From positions 1 to 64,000 of the forward strand of contig CAUJDW010000046.1 of assembly GCA_963169455.1 (NCBI GenBank): DNA of 64,000 nt, in the 5' to 3' direction. Shown in pieces: positions 18,651 through 27,781 of this stretch; position 1 is the stretch's first letter; each line of letters opens with the position of its first letter. A model generated the notes under the pieces. The model worked only from the letters and a program-made list of their open reading frames with translations, ran no database searches and was not told the DNA's origin. Origin of the DNA: Bacteroidota bacterium (lineage in GTDB: Bacteria; Bacteroidota; Bacteroidia; Chitinophagales; Saprospiraceae). A program made the translations under genes and the position numbers.

Positions 18651-19229
18651 ATGCAGTTCACCATCGAAATCGCCGGCCCGCAACATGAGGCCTACGCAGA
18701 AGCCATCTGCCATCTGATCGCCGAATCCGCCAAAGCCCGCGGCACGGGCATCGCCGAGCGCCAGCCGGCCTACATCAGGGAAAAAATGCGCCATGGCAAG
18801 GCCGTCATCGCCCTCCAGGACGAAACCCTGGCCGGCTTCTGTTACATTGAATCCTGGAGCCACGGCCGCTACGTGGCCAACTCGGGGCTCATCGTAGCGC
18901 CGGAGTTCCGGCAACACGGACTGGCCAAATCCATCAAAAAGAAAGCCTTCGAACTGTCGCGAGACCTATACCCGGAAGCACGGCTGTTTGGCATCACCAC
19001 CAGCCTGCCGGTTATGCGCATCAACTCGGAACTGGGCTATAAACCGGTCACCTTCTCCGAACTCACCCAGGACGAGGAGTTCTGGAAAGGCTGCCGTTCC
19101 TGTCCCAACTACGATATCCTGGAGCGCAACAACCGCCGCATGTGCCTGTGCACCGCCATGATGGCGCCTTCCAAAGTGGAGGAAATGCAGTTCGACCTGT
19201 CGCACCTGGTGGTGAATTCTATCTGGTAA
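18651..19229 (+). CDS. GNAT acyltransferase of the arginine operon (candidate glutamate N-acyltransferase)
   Basis: A 192-residue GNAT protein. The acyl-CoA binding motif (VAPEFRQHGLAKSI, about residues 83-96) is clear. The C-terminus has a conserved Cys-rich stretch with CRSCPN and MCLCTAMM. It is the first gene of an eight-gene arginine operon, where Bacteroidota usually carry a GNAT protein instead of classical ArgA or ArgJ. The likely reaction is N-acylation of glutamate, the first step. Given the downstream carbamoyltransferase, the acyl donor may be succinyl-CoA rather than acetyl-CoA; this is inference. A 40-bp palindrome separates it from argG. Confidence 0.75.
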   Translation: MQFTIEIAGPQHEAYAEAICHLIAESAKARGTGIAERQPAYIREKMRHGKAVIALQDETLAGFCYIESWSHGRYVANSGLIVAPEFRQHGLAKSIKKKAFELSRDLYPEARLFGITTSLPVMRINSELGYKPVTFSELTQDEEFWKGCRSCPNYDILERNNRRMCLCTAMMAPSKVEEMQFDLSHLVVNSIW

Positions 19230-19232
19230 TCA

Positions 19233-19272
19233 CGCCAGGGATGCCATCCCTTAAGGGATGGCATCCCTGGCG
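19233..19272. repeat. Perfect 40-bp palindrome between the GNAT gene and argG
   Basis: Twenty bases from 19233 are exactly mirrored by the reverse complement up to 19272, with centre TTAA and no loop. It occupies most of the 59-bp gap between two operon genes. In RNA it would form a very stable hairpin. No T-run follows, so it is more likely a processing/stability element or attenuator than a terminator. Confidence 0.9.
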
Positions 19273-19288
19273 AAGAAAAAACATTAAT

Positions 19289-20500
19289 ATGACTACCTCC
19301 AAAGTCGTCCTCGCCTATAGCGGGGGATTGGATACTTCCTTTTGCATCAAATACCTCACCGTCGAAAAGGGGCTGGAAGTGCACGCCCTGACGGTCAACA
19401 CCGGCGGCTTCAGTGATGAGGAATTAGCCAACATCGAATCCCGGGCCCACCAACTGGGCGCCGCCAGCTTCAAAGCGGTGGACGCCGTGCCCCACTACTA
19501 CGACAAGTGTCTCCGCTACCTGATATACGGCAATGTGCTGCGCAATAACACCTACCCCCTCTCCGTGAGCGCCGAGCGGGTCTTCCAGGCGCTGGAAGTG
19601 GCGCAATACGCCCAATCCATCGGCGCCCAGGCGGTAGCCCATGGCAGCACCGGCGCCGGCAACGACCAGGTGCGCTTCGACCTGGCCTTCCAGGTACTTG
19701 GCGAAAACCTGGAAGTCATCACCCCCATCCGAGACCTGAAGCTATCGCGCCAGCAGGAGATCGAATACCTGCAAAAACATGGCATCGACTGGCCCTGGGC
19801 CAAAGCCCGGTACTCCATCAACCAGGGCATCTGGGGCACCAGCGTGGGCGGCGCCGAGACGCTTACTTCCGATCAACCTCTGCCGGAATCAGCCTATCCC
19901 TCACAACTAAAGGCCAGCGAGCCGAAAAAAGTAAGCCTGCAATTTGAAAAAGGCGAACTCACCGGCATCGACGGCAAAACCTTCTCCCATCCCACCCAGG
20001 CCATTCAGGCCCTGCAGCAACTGGCCGCCCCTTACGCCATCGGGCGCGACATCCATGTGGGCGACACCATCATCGGCATCAAGGGGCGGGTGGGCTTCGA
20101 GGCCGCTGCCCCGCTTATCATCATCAAGGCCCACCACCTGTTGGAGAAACACGTGCTCACCAAATGGCAGCAGTACTGGAAGGAACAACTGTCCAACTGG
20201 TACGGCATGCTGCTGCACGAAGGGCAGTATCTCGAGCCCGTCATGCGCAATATCGAAACCTTCCTGGAGGACACGCAGCAGAACGTCAGCGGACAGGTAT
20301 TCGTCCAACTCCACCCCTACCGTTTCGAACTCCTGGGCGTTGAATCGGAATACGACCTGATGAACAGCGGCTTCGGCCAGTACGGGGAGATGAACAAGGC
20401 CTGGAGCGGCGAAGACGTCAAAGGCTTCACCACCATCCTGGCCAACCAGCTGAAGATCCACCATTTCGTGAACCAGCAAAAGGAGGAGCAACATGATTAA
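19289..20500 (+). CDS. argG: Argininosuccinate synthase
   Basis: Joins citrulline and aspartate with ATP to argininosuccinate in the cytoplasm. 403 residues, normal length. The N-terminal P-loop motif AYSGGLDTS (residues 9-17) and the GSTGAGNDQVRFD segment are diagnostic. The start at 19289 was chosen because SKVVLAYSGG follows directly; the longer frame runs back through the palindrome. It overlaps argC by 8 nt, indicating translational coupling. Confidence 0.97.
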   Translation: MTTSKVVLAYSGGLDTSFCIKYLTVEKGLEVHALTVNTGGFSDEELANIESRAHQLGAASFKAVDAVPHYYDKCLRYLIYGNVLRNNTYPLSVSAERVFQALEVAQYAQSIGAQAVAHGSTGAGNDQVRFDLAFQVLGENLEVITPIRDLKLSRQQEIEYLQKHGIDWPWAKARYSINQGIWGTSVGGAETLTSDQPLPESAYPSQLKASEPKKVSLQFEKGELTGIDGKTFSHPTQAIQALQQLAAPYAIGRDIHVGDTIIGIKGRVGFEAAAPLIIIKAHHLLEKHVLTKWQQYWKEQLSNWYGMLLHEGQYLEPVMRNIETFLEDTQQNVSGQVFVQLHPYRFELLGVESEYDLMNSGFGQYGEMNKAWSGEDVKGFTTILANQLKIHHFVNQQKEEQHD

Positions 20501-21449
20501 AGCAGGCATCATCGGCGGCGCCGGCTATACCGGCGGCGAACTGATCCGTTTGTTGATCAACCATCCGGAGGTGGAACCGGCCTACGTACACAGCCGCAGC
20601 CAGGCAGGGCTGCCCGTTAGCGATCTGCATCCGGATTTATTAGGGGAGTGCACACTTTACTTTACCGATGAGGTTTCCTTTGAAGTAGATGTACTGTTCC
20701 TGTGCATGGGCCACGGCGAGTCCGGCAAATTCCTGGCCGGGAACCCTGTGCCGGATAGCCTGCTCGTAATCGACCTGAGCCACGACTTCCGCTGGGCGCC
20801 AGGCTTTACCTACGGCCTGCCGGAGCTGCAACAGGAAGCCATAACTATAAGCCGGCGCATCGCCAACCCGGGCTGCTTCGCCACCGCCATTCAGCTCGCC
20901 CTGCTGCCGCTGGCGCAGGCCCAGGCCCTGGAGGATGAAGTCCACATCCACGCCATAACCGGTTCTACCGGAGCGGGGCAGTCGCTACAGGCCACTTCGC
21001 ACTTCAGCTGGCGCCACAACAACCTGTCGGTTTACAAAGCCTTCCAGCACCAGCACCTCGCGGAGATCGGCAAAAGCCTGCTCCACCTGCAGCCGGGCTT
21101 CGGACAGGCGCTGAACTTCATCCCCATCCGGGGTAACTTCACGCGGGGGATCTTCGCCAGTATTTATACTAAAAGTGAAAAAAGCGAAGCTGAGCTTGTC
21201 CAGTTGTACCAGGATTACTACCAGAATCACCCCTTCGTCCACATCAGCCCGAAAAACCCTGACCTCAAACAGGTGATCAACACCAACAAGGCGGTCCTCT
21301 ACCTGGAAAAACACGGCGACAAAGTACTGATCATCAGCCTGATCGACAACCTGCTCAAAGGCGCCTCCGGCCAGGCGGTGCAGAATATGAACCTGGCCCT
21401 GGGGCTGGAAGAAACAACCGGGCTGAGGCTGAAGGCGATGGCTTTTTGA
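20493..21449 (+). CDS. argC: N-acyl-gamma-glutamyl-phosphate reductase
   Basis: NADPH-dependent reduction of N-acylglutamyl phosphate to the semialdehyde. 318 residues, with the Rossmann start GIIGGAGYTGGEL and the catalytic cysteine motif ANPGCFATA near residue 130. Overlaps argG. The protein belongs to the shorter ArgC type. In this operon the acyl group may be succinyl. Confidence 0.96.
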   Translation: MIKAGIIGGAGYTGGELIRLLINHPEVEPAYVHSRSQAGLPVSDLHPDLLGECTLYFTDEVSFEVDVLFLCMGHGESGKFLAGNPVPDSLLVIDLSHDFRWAPGFTYGLPELQQEAITISRRIANPGCFATAIQLALLPLAQAQALEDEVHIHAITGSTGAGQSLQATSHFSWRHNNLSVYKAFQHQHLAEIGKSLLHLQPGFGQALNFIPIRGNFTRGIFASIYTKSEKSEAELVQLYQDYYQNHPFVHISPKNPDLKQVINTNKAVLYLEKHGDKVLIISLIDNLLKGASGQAVQNMNLALGLEETTGLRLKAMAF

Positions 21450-21489
21450 GGCCAACAGGCCGAAGGGTCAACTGCACTGACGCCCCGGC

Positions 21490-21547
21490 CTTTTGACCTT
21501 AAGACCTTTTGACCTTTTGACCTTAAGACCTTAAGACCTTTTGACCT
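21490..21547. repeat. 8-bp tandem array TTTTGACC/TTAAGACC inside the arginine operon
   Basis: Seven octamers alternate between TTTTGACC and TTAAGACC in the 111-bp space between argC and argD. Some units contain TTAA, which allows local pairing. The array lies immediately upstream of argD. Confidence 0.85.
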
Positions 21548-21560
21548 CTAAGCACCAACC

Positions 21561-22712
21561 ATGAAACTATTCAACGTTTACCCCCTCTTCGACATCCAGC
21601 CCGTCCGCGGCGAAGGTTGTTATGTTTATGATGAAAAAGGCCAGGCTTACCTCGACCTTTACGGCGGCCACGCGGTGATCTCCATCGGCCACGGCCATCC
21701 GCACTATGTGGAACGGGTGAAGGCGCAACTGGAAGCCCTGCCCTTTTACTCCAACTCCGTGCAGAACCCTCTGCAGGAAGCGCTGGCGGAAAAGCTTGGG
21801 CAACTGTCCGGCTGCGAAGATTACCAACTGTTCCTCTGCAATTCCGGCGCCGAGGCCAACGAAAATGCCCTTAAGCTGGCCTCCTTCCGCAATGGGCGCA
21901 GCAAGGTGATCGCCTTCCGGCAGGGCTTCCACGGGCGCACCTCGGCGGCGGTGCGGGTGACCGACAACCCGGCCATACAGGCGGTGATCAACCATGGGTT
22001 CGAAGTGCTGTGGCACGAACTCAACGATACAGAAGGCGTGCTGCAAAGCCTTGCCAAAGGCGATATCTGCGCGCTGATCGTCGAAGGCATACAGGGCATT
22101 GGCGGCATTTTTGTGCCGGAAGCGGAATTTTTGAGAACGATCCAACAAGCCTGCGCGGAACAAGGTACGATACTGATCCTCGACGAGGTACAATCCGGCT
22201 ACGGCCGCAGCGGGCACTTTTTTGCCTTCCGGATGGCGGGCATAGAGCCCCACCTGATCACCGTGGCCAAAGGCATGGGCAACGGCTTCCCAATTGGCGG
22301 GGTGCTGATCCATCCGTCATTCGAAGCAAAATATGGCATGCTGGGCACGACCTTCGGCGGCAGCCATCTGGCCTGCGCGGCAGGGCTGGCGGTGCTGGAA
22401 GTGATCGAAAAGGAAAAACTGATGAAGAATGCCTCCATAACAGGCAACTACCTGAAGCAGGAACTGGCTAAATTCGAGCAGGTGCAGGAAGTGCGGGGCG
22501 AGGGCCTGATGCTGGGCGCCGCCTTCGGTTTCCCGGTGGCGGAGCTCCGCAAAGCCCTACTGTTCGAAGAACACATCTTCACCGGCTCGGCCTCCTGCCC
22601 AAAGACGCTGCGCCTGCTGCCGCCGCTGAGCCTGAGCCGGGCAGAAGCCGGTCTTTTTCTGGAAAAACTGGCTTCCGTACTTTCCAAATCACTGAAAGCC
22701 TCCACGCCATGA
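21561..22712 (+). CDS. argD: Acetylornithine/succinylornithine aminotransferase
   Basis: PLP-dependent class III aminotransferase converting N-acylglutamate semialdehyde to N-acylornithine. 383 residues. LYGGHAVISIGHGHP is near the N-terminus, the aspartate motif ILDEVQSGYGR contacts the cofactor, and the Schiff-base lysine is in TVAKGMGNGFPIGG. Its last 4 nt overlap the next gene, whose ATG lies within the argD stop region. Confidence 0.95.
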   Translation: MKLFNVYPLFDIQPVRGEGCYVYDEKGQAYLDLYGGHAVISIGHGHPHYVERVKAQLEALPFYSNSVQNPLQEALAEKLGQLSGCEDYQLFLCNSGAEANENALKLASFRNGRSKVIAFRQGFHGRTSAAVRVTDNPAIQAVINHGFEVLWHELNDTEGVLQSLAKGDICALIVEGIQGIGGIFVPEAEFLRTIQQACAEQGTILILDEVQSGYGRSGHFFAFRMAGIEPHLITVAKGMGNGFPIGGVLIHPSFEAKYGMLGTTFGGSHLACAAGLAVLEVIEKEKLMKNASITGNYLKQELAKFEQVQEVRGEGLMLGAAFGFPVAELRKALLFEEHIFTGSASCPKTLRLLPPLSLSRAEAGLFLEKLASVLSKSLKASTP

Positions 22713-23653
22713 AGCAGTTTACTTCCGTCCACGATGTAGCCAACCCCAAAGCACTGGTGGAAAGCGCCCTGGCGCTCAAGCAGGCCCCGGCCGGCAGCCT
22801 CAAAGGCATCGGCGCCAATAAAACCATCGTGATGCTGTTCTTCAACCCAAGCCTGCGCACCCGCCTAAGCACGGAAAAAGCAGCGCTCACGCTGGGTATG
22901 CCGGTCATCGAATACAACGCCGACAAGGGCTGGCAACTGGAATTCGAGGAAGGGGTGGTAATGAACGGCGACAAAGCCGAACACATCAAAGAAGCGGCCG
23001 CTGTTATCAGCCAGTACGCCGATATCATTGGCATTCGCACCTTCCCCTCCCTGGTGGATCGGGAGCGGGATTATTCCGATTTTGTGCTGAAACAGTTCAT
23101 GAAGCACGCCTCAGTTCCCATCATCAGCCTGGAATCCGCTATCCGCCACCCTTTGCAATCGCTGGCCGATTGGGTAACTTTGGAGGAACACCGCCCGGCC
23201 CACCGGCCTAAAGTCGTATTGTCCTGGGCGCCTCACCCGAGAGCCCTGCCGCAGGCGGTGGCCAACTCCTTTGTGGAATGGATGAAAGTGGCGGATGTGG
23301 ACCTGGTGGTTACCCATCCCGAAGGCTACGAACTGGAGGAATCATTTTGCAGAGGAGTTACTGTCGAATACGATCAGGACAAGGCCCTGGCCGGCGCCGA
23401 TTTCGTTTACGCCAAAAACTGGTCGTCGTACCGGGACTACGGGAAAATTCTGACACAGAACCCGGCCTGGATGATCACGCCTGAGAAAATGGCGCTCACC
23501 AACAAAGGCAAATTCATGCACTGCCTGCCGGTGCGCCGCAATGTGGTGGTGGCCGATGGGGTGCTGGACAGCCCGGCCTCTCTGGTAATTGAACAGGCGA
23601 ACAACCGGACGTATGCAGCAATGGCGGTGCTGAAACATATTTTAGACCAATAA
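22709..23653 (+). CDS. argF': N-succinylornithine (or N-acetylornithine) carbamoyltransferase
   Basis: Transfers a carbamoyl group to N-acylornithine. 314 residues. The carbamoyl phosphate motif FFNPSLRTRLS (44-54), the SWAPHPRALPQAV segment and the MHCLPVRRN motif are those of the AOTCase/SOTCase family, not of ordinary ornithine carbamoyltransferase. The position that decides acyl specificity (Pro90 in Bacteroides fragilis SOTCase, Glu92 in Xanthomonas AOTCase) is Ala90 in NGDKAEH. A small residue there is known from mutagenesis to favour succinylornithine, so I predict SOTCase activity. A gap of 258 bp follows before argB. Confidence 0.93.
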   Translation: MKQFTSVHDVANPKALVESALALKQAPAGSLKGIGANKTIVMLFFNPSLRTRLSTEKAALTLGMPVIEYNADKGWQLEFEEGVVMNGDKAEHIKEAAAVISQYADIIGIRTFPSLVDRERDYSDFVLKQFMKHASVPIISLESAIRHPLQSLADWVTLEEHRPAHRPKVVLSWAPHPRALPQAVANSFVEWMKVADVDLVVTHPEGYELEESFCRGVTVEYDQDKALAGADFVYAKNWSSYRDYGKILTQNPAWMITPEKMALTNKGKFMHCLPVRRNVVVADGVLDSPASLVIEQANNRTYAAMAVLKHILDQ

Positions 23654-23911
23654 GCGTTCGCGAGCCCGTACGGGCAATGCGGCACCCCGGGCAAGCCTCC
23701 GGCCGACGTGCACAGGTAAGCCAGCTATTCGGGCTTGTGTGAAAAGTGTTTAGACTGGATTAACAAGATTTTCAGGATATTTATGGCCTTGTGGAGCAAG
23801 CTACTACATCATGTTAATCATGTCCTTTTTGCCCGGGTTTAACCGTTTCGGAACATAGTCCCCTCACGAACGAAAAAAATATAAAATTTCTCCCCGCAGC
23901 ATTAAAAGATC
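23654..23911. other. Intergenic gap inside the arginine gene cluster
   Basis: 258 bp without a gene between argF' and argB. It contains GGATTAACAAGATTTTCAGG and, further on, CATGTTAATCATGTCC, which resemble degenerate intergenic repeats seen in other Bacteroidota. The end is AT-rich before argB, so a second promoter is possible but no good consensus was found. Confidence 0.4.
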
Positions 23912-24706
23912 ATGAAAGAAGAACTCCACCTCTTCAAAATCGGCGGCGCCATCCTGGAAGATGCGGCCGAACTGGAAAACACTCTCGCCTTTTTCAGCAA
24001 CCTGCCCGGCCGGAAGCTGCTCGTGCACGGCGGCGGGCGGCGGGCCAGCCGGCTAAGCAAAACCCTCGGCATCGAAACCCGCATGGCGGAAGGGCGCCGG
24101 ATTACCGATGCCGCTACCCTGGAAGTGGTGACGATGGTGTATGCCGGGCTGGAAAACAAAAAGGTGGTGAGCCTGCTGCAGGCAGGGGGCTGCAACGCCC
24201 TGGGCCTGAGCGGCGCCGATGGAAATGTGATCCTGGCGGAAAAACGGCAGCCCGGAAAAATCGACTACGGCTTTGCCGGCGACATCAGGAAAGTAGGCGC
24301 CAAAAGCCTCTCCAGCCTCCTGGAATCGGGCTTCACGCCCATCCTCTGCGCCATCACCCACGACGGGCAAGGGCAACTGCTGAACACCAATGCCGACACC
24401 ATCGCCGCCGAACTGGCCATCGCCCTGGCGCCTTTTTATCAGGTACACCTGTATTACTGCTTTGAAATGCCGGGCGTGATGGCCAGGATTGATAATCCGG
24501 ATTCGCTGATTGCCTTTCTGGACCCTGAGAGCTATTCCATTCACAAAGAGCTGGGCAACATCAGTGAAGGCATGATACCGAAACTGGACAACGCTTTCCG
24601 CGCCCTGGAAGCCGGAGCGGCCACCGTGCAGGTGGGAAGCCGCAAATCCATCGCCAACGGGACGGCTACCCAACTGCTGCTGACCTCAGATTTTCCAAAA
24701 AAATAG
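23912..24706 (+). CDS. argB: N-acylglutamate kinase
   Basis: Phosphorylates N-acylglutamate. 264 residues of the amino-acid kinase fold. Nucleotide-binding glycines are in KIGGAIL and VHGGGRRAS, the substrate loop is GLSGADG, and the C-terminal NTNADTIAAELA is present. The first glycine motif is close to the family norm (KxGG). The gene is followed after 2 nt by argE. Confidence 0.93.
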   Translation: MKEELHLFKIGGAILEDAAELENTLAFFSNLPGRKLLVHGGGRRASRLSKTLGIETRMAEGRRITDAATLEVVTMVYAGLENKKVVSLLQAGGCNALGLSGADGNVILAEKRQPGKIDYGFAGDIRKVGAKSLSSLLESGFTPILCAITHDGQGQLLNTNADTIAAELAIALAPFYQVHLYYCFEMPGVMARIDNPDSLIAFLDPESYSIHKELGNISEGMIPKLDNAFRALEAGAATVQVGSRKSIANGTATQLLLTSDFPKK

Positions 24707-24708
24707 TT

Positions 24709-25788
24709 ATGCCAACCCAGCTCTTTGAAAAAGCCATAGCCCTCCTGCAGCAGCTCATCGCCACGCCTTCCTTCTCGCGGGAAGAAGAAGCCACAGCAGG
24801 GCTGATCGAAAGCTTTTTCAAGAAACACAAGATGCCAGCCCAGCGAAAAGGCAATAACGTCTGGGCCTGCTCCCGGCACTGGGATGGATCGAAGCCTGTG
24901 GTGCTGCTCAACTCCCACCACGACACCGTGAAACCGGCAGCAGGCTGGCAGCGCAACCCTTTTGAACCGGTGCTGGAAGGGGATGTGCTCTACGGCCTGG
25001 GCAGCAACGACTCCGGCGGCCCGCTGGTATCATTGATCGCAACCTTCCTGCACTTTTACGACGCACCCGATCTGCCTTTTAACCTCATTCTGGCGGCAAC
25101 GGCGGAGGAAGAGATTTCCGGGCCCAACGGCATCGCCTCCGTCCTTCCCGAGCTCCCTCCCGTAGTTCTTGGCATCATCGGCGAACCGACCCTGTTGCAA
25201 ATGGCCGTTGCCGAGCGGGGGCTCATCGTCATCGATGCTGTGGCGCGGGGCAAAGCCGGGCACGCCGCCCGCAACGAAGGCCTCAACGCCATCTATCTGG
25301 CCATGGAAGACATCCAATGGATACAGCAGTATCAATTTGAAAAAGTATCACCCTCCCTGGGGCCCGTGAAAGCCACGGTTACCCAGATCGAAGCCGGCCA
25401 TCAGCACAACGTCGTGCCTGACACCTGCTGCTACGTCGTCGATGTGCGCACCCAGGACTGTTACACCAATCAGGAAGTGTTCGACATCCTGCAGCAGCAT
25501 ACCCGGGCGGAACTGACAGCCCGCTCGCTGCGCCTCAACCCAAGCCGCATCCCGGAAGGCCATCCCATCGTGCAGGCAGCACGGCAACTGGGGCTGCCCA
25601 CCTTCGGCTCCCCCACCCTGTCCGACCAGGCCCTCTGCCCCTTCCCCACCGTCAAGATCGGCCCGGGGGATTCCGCCCGATCCCACACCGCCGATGAGTT
25701 TATCCGCCTGACTGAGATAGAAGCAGGCATAAATACTTATATTCAACTGATCGAAACTTTCGCCCGGCAACTAAGCCCAACCCCCTAA
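24709..25788 (+). CDS. argE: N-acylornithine/N-acylcitrulline deacylase (M20 family)
   Basis: Zinc peptidase-like enzyme removing the acyl group late in the pathway. 359 residues. Metal ligand motifs NSHHDTVKP (about 65-73) and AAEEEISGPNG (Glu-Glu pair near 130) are present, and the M20 dimerisation region lies around 170-280. In Bacteroidota operons with an N-acylornithine carbamoyltransferase the substrate is N-acylcitrulline. Starts 2 nt after argB. Confidence 0.92.
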   Translation: MPTQLFEKAIALLQQLIATPSFSREEEATAGLIESFFKKHKMPAQRKGNNVWACSRHWDGSKPVVLLNSHHDTVKPAAGWQRNPFEPVLEGDVLYGLGSNDSGGPLVSLIATFLHFYDAPDLPFNLILAATAEEEISGPNGIASVLPELPPVVLGIIGEPTLLQMAVAERGLIVIDAVARGKAGHAARNEGLNAIYLAMEDIQWIQQYQFEKVSPSLGPVKATVTQIEAGHQHNVVPDTCCYVVDVRTQDCYTNQEVFDILQQHTRAELTARSLRLNPSRIPEGHPIVQAARQLGLPTFGSPTLSDQALCPFPTVKIGPGDSARSHTADEFIRLTEIEAGINTYIQLIETFARQLSPTP

Positions 25789-25823
25789 CTTGTAACCCTG
25801 CAACTTGTAACTAATAACCCACC

Positions 25824-27161
25824 ATGAAACTCTGGCAAAAAAACTACACCGTCGACCAGCAGATAGAAGCCTTCACCGTGGGGCAGGACCGCGAACTGGA
25901 CAGCTTGCTGGCCCCTTATGACATCCTCGGCTCCCTGGCGCATATCAGAATGCTGGAAAAGATCGGGCTGCTCACTGCGGATGAGCAGGCAGCCCTGGCG
26001 GCAGCCTTGCGCCGGCTGTATGGTAAGGCGGAAACAGGGGAACTGGAAATCGAAGCGGGCGTGGAGGACATCCACTCCCAGGTGGAGCTCATGCTTACCC
26101 GCGAGCTGGGCGAGGCCGGCAAAAAGATCCACGCCGGCCGCTCCCGCAACGACCAGGTGCTGGTGGATCTGCGGCTGTTCTTCCGGGCGGAACTGCAGCA
26201 AATCGCCGAACTTGGCGTGCAGCTTTTCAGAACCCTGACAGAATTGGCGCAACAACATAAAAATGTATTGCTGCCCGGTTACACCCACTTCCAGGCCGCC
26301 ATGCCGTCCAGTTTCGGGCTGTGGTTCGGCGCTTATGCCGAATCACTGGTGGATGATATGAATCTCCTGCAGGCCGTTTATCACAACATCAACCGGAACC
26401 CCCTCGGCTCTGCTGCCGGTTACGGCACTTCCTTCCCCCTCGACCGCAGGCTGACGACGGAACTGCTCGGTTTCCAGGATTTGAATTACAATGTCGTGCA
26501 CGCTCAGATGGGGCGTGGCAAATCGGAGCTTTTCCTGAGTTACGCCCTGGCGTCTGTGGCGCATACCCTGGGCAAGCTGGCTTCGGATGTGGTGCTGTAC
26601 GTCAGCCAGAATTTCGCCTTCCTCTCTTTCCCCGACGAACTGACGACGGGTTCCAGCATCATGCCGCACAAAAAGAACCCCGACGTATTCGAACTGATCC
26701 GCGCGCGCTGTAACCTCCTGCAGAGCCTGCCGGCGCAGGTGAGCCAGCTCACCGGCAGCTTACCATCGGGCTACCACCGCGATTTTCAGCTGCTCAAGGA
26801 AGCCGTTTTTCCCGCCATCCAATACCTCAAGGATTGCCTGGCCATGCTCAACCATGCCCTGCCACAGGCCAGAGTAAACCCTTATATACTGGAAGACGAA
26901 CGCTACCAATACCTCTTCAGCGTAGAGGCCGTGAACGAGCTGGTATTGCAGGGCCTCCCCTTCCGGGATGCCTACCAACGGGTGGGGCAGCAAATCGCGG
27001 ATGGAAGTTTTTCACCACCCGAAACCATCCGGCATACCCACGAAGGCAGCATCGGCAACCTCTGCCTGGAAGAAATCGGACGGAAGATGGAAGCAGTAAT
27101 GAAGGGCTTCCCCTTCGAACGGGTACGGGCAGCAATAGATCGGCTGCTTGGTTGGACATAG
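25824..27161 (+). CDS. argH: Argininosuccinate lyase
   Basis: Final step: argininosuccinate to arginine and fumarate. 445 residues, normal length. HAGRSRNDQV and the catalytic loop GSSIMPHKKNPDVFE are the fumarase/aspartase superfamily signatures. Last gene of the operon, preceded by CTTGTAAC-type heptamer repeats (25789-25822). Confidence 0.97.
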   Translation: MKLWQKNYTVDQQIEAFTVGQDRELDSLLAPYDILGSLAHIRMLEKIGLLTADEQAALAAALRRLYGKAETGELEIEAGVEDIHSQVELMLTRELGEAGKKIHAGRSRNDQVLVDLRLFFRAELQQIAELGVQLFRTLTELAQQHKNVLLPGYTHFQAAMPSSFGLWFGAYAESLVDDMNLLQAVYHNINRNPLGSAAGYGTSFPLDRRLTTELLGFQDLNYNVVHAQMGRGKSELFLSYALASVAHTLGKLASDVVLYVSQNFAFLSFPDELTTGSSIMPHKKNPDVFELIRARCNLLQSLPAQVSQLTGSLPSGYHRDFQLLKEAVFPAIQYLKDCLAMLNHALPQARVNPYILEDERYQYLFSVEAVNELVLQGLPFRDAYQRVGQQIADGSFSPPETIRHTHEGSIGNLCLEEIGRKMEAVMKGFPFERVRAAIDRLLGWT

Positions 27162-27187
27162 AGGCTGCCGCTTTGGAAGATGCTGTG

Positions 27188-27230
27188 GATCCTATGGATG
27201 CCGCGGGTAATCCCGGCATCCACAGGATCG
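27188..27230. terminator. Long stem-loop between convergent argH and azurin genes
   Basis: Arms running from GATCCTATGGATGCC and ending in GGCATCCACAGGATC pair with one or two mismatches around a short GC-rich hairpin top. No T-run is present. Its place between two convergent gene ends suggests a shared termination or mRNA-end element. Confidence 0.6.
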
Positions 27231-27241
27231 GCCCCCGGAGG

Positions 27242-27781
27242 TCAATTCACCACCAGTTCCCCCTTCATCGTAATATGATGCGCAGGGAAAGAACAGATAT
27301 ATTTGTACGTACCCGCAGCCGGAGCGTCGAACTCAACCGAGGTGGACTCCCCGCCGCCGACCATGCCGGTGTGCGCGATAATATCGCCCTCCATGCCTGC
27401 CGGAATATAGGCATTGTCTTTGTGTTTGAGGGCTTCGTTGGCGAAAGCCTCCACATCGACGCCGGGCTTCAGCAGCACGAAGTTGTGGCCCATCACATCC
27501 TTGTTCATTTTGCCGATGTGGGTGAGTGTCAGTTTGACCTTTTGCCCGGCCTTCACCTCTATCCTGCTGAGGTTGTACTTCATCATATCGTCGCCGGTAA
27601 GCCGCACGGTGACCGTACTGCCGTCGGCGGAAACTTCAATGGGCGCTTCCGGCTCAGCGACCATGGATTTGGGCGCTTCCGCCTGCCCTTCCGCAGAGGA
27701 GCTATCTGTCCCGCCCCCGCAGGAACTGAGGATAAACAAAATGGCAAAGAAGCTGAGGAGCAATACTGCAAATTTTCTCAT
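27242..27781 (-). CDS. Azurin-like blue copper lipoprotein
   Basis: 179 residues. The lipobox LSSC (Cys21) marks a membrane-anchored lipoprotein. The cupredoxin domain (about 48-179) carries type 1 copper ligands in azurin spacing: His99 in MGHNF, Cys163, His168 and Met172 in YICSFPAHHITM. It probably carries electrons in the cell envelope. Adjacent to but convergent with the arginine operon, so no functional link is implied. Confidence 0.9.
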   Translation of the reverse strand: MRKFAVLLLSFFAILFILSSCGGGTDSSSAEGQAEAPKSMVAEPEAPIEVSADGSTVTVRLTGDDMMKYNLSRIEVKAGQKVKLTLTHIGKMNKDVMGHNFVLLKPGVDVEAFANEALKHKDNAYIPAGMEGDIIAHTGMVGGGESTSVEFDAPAAGTYKYICSFPAHHITMKGELVVN

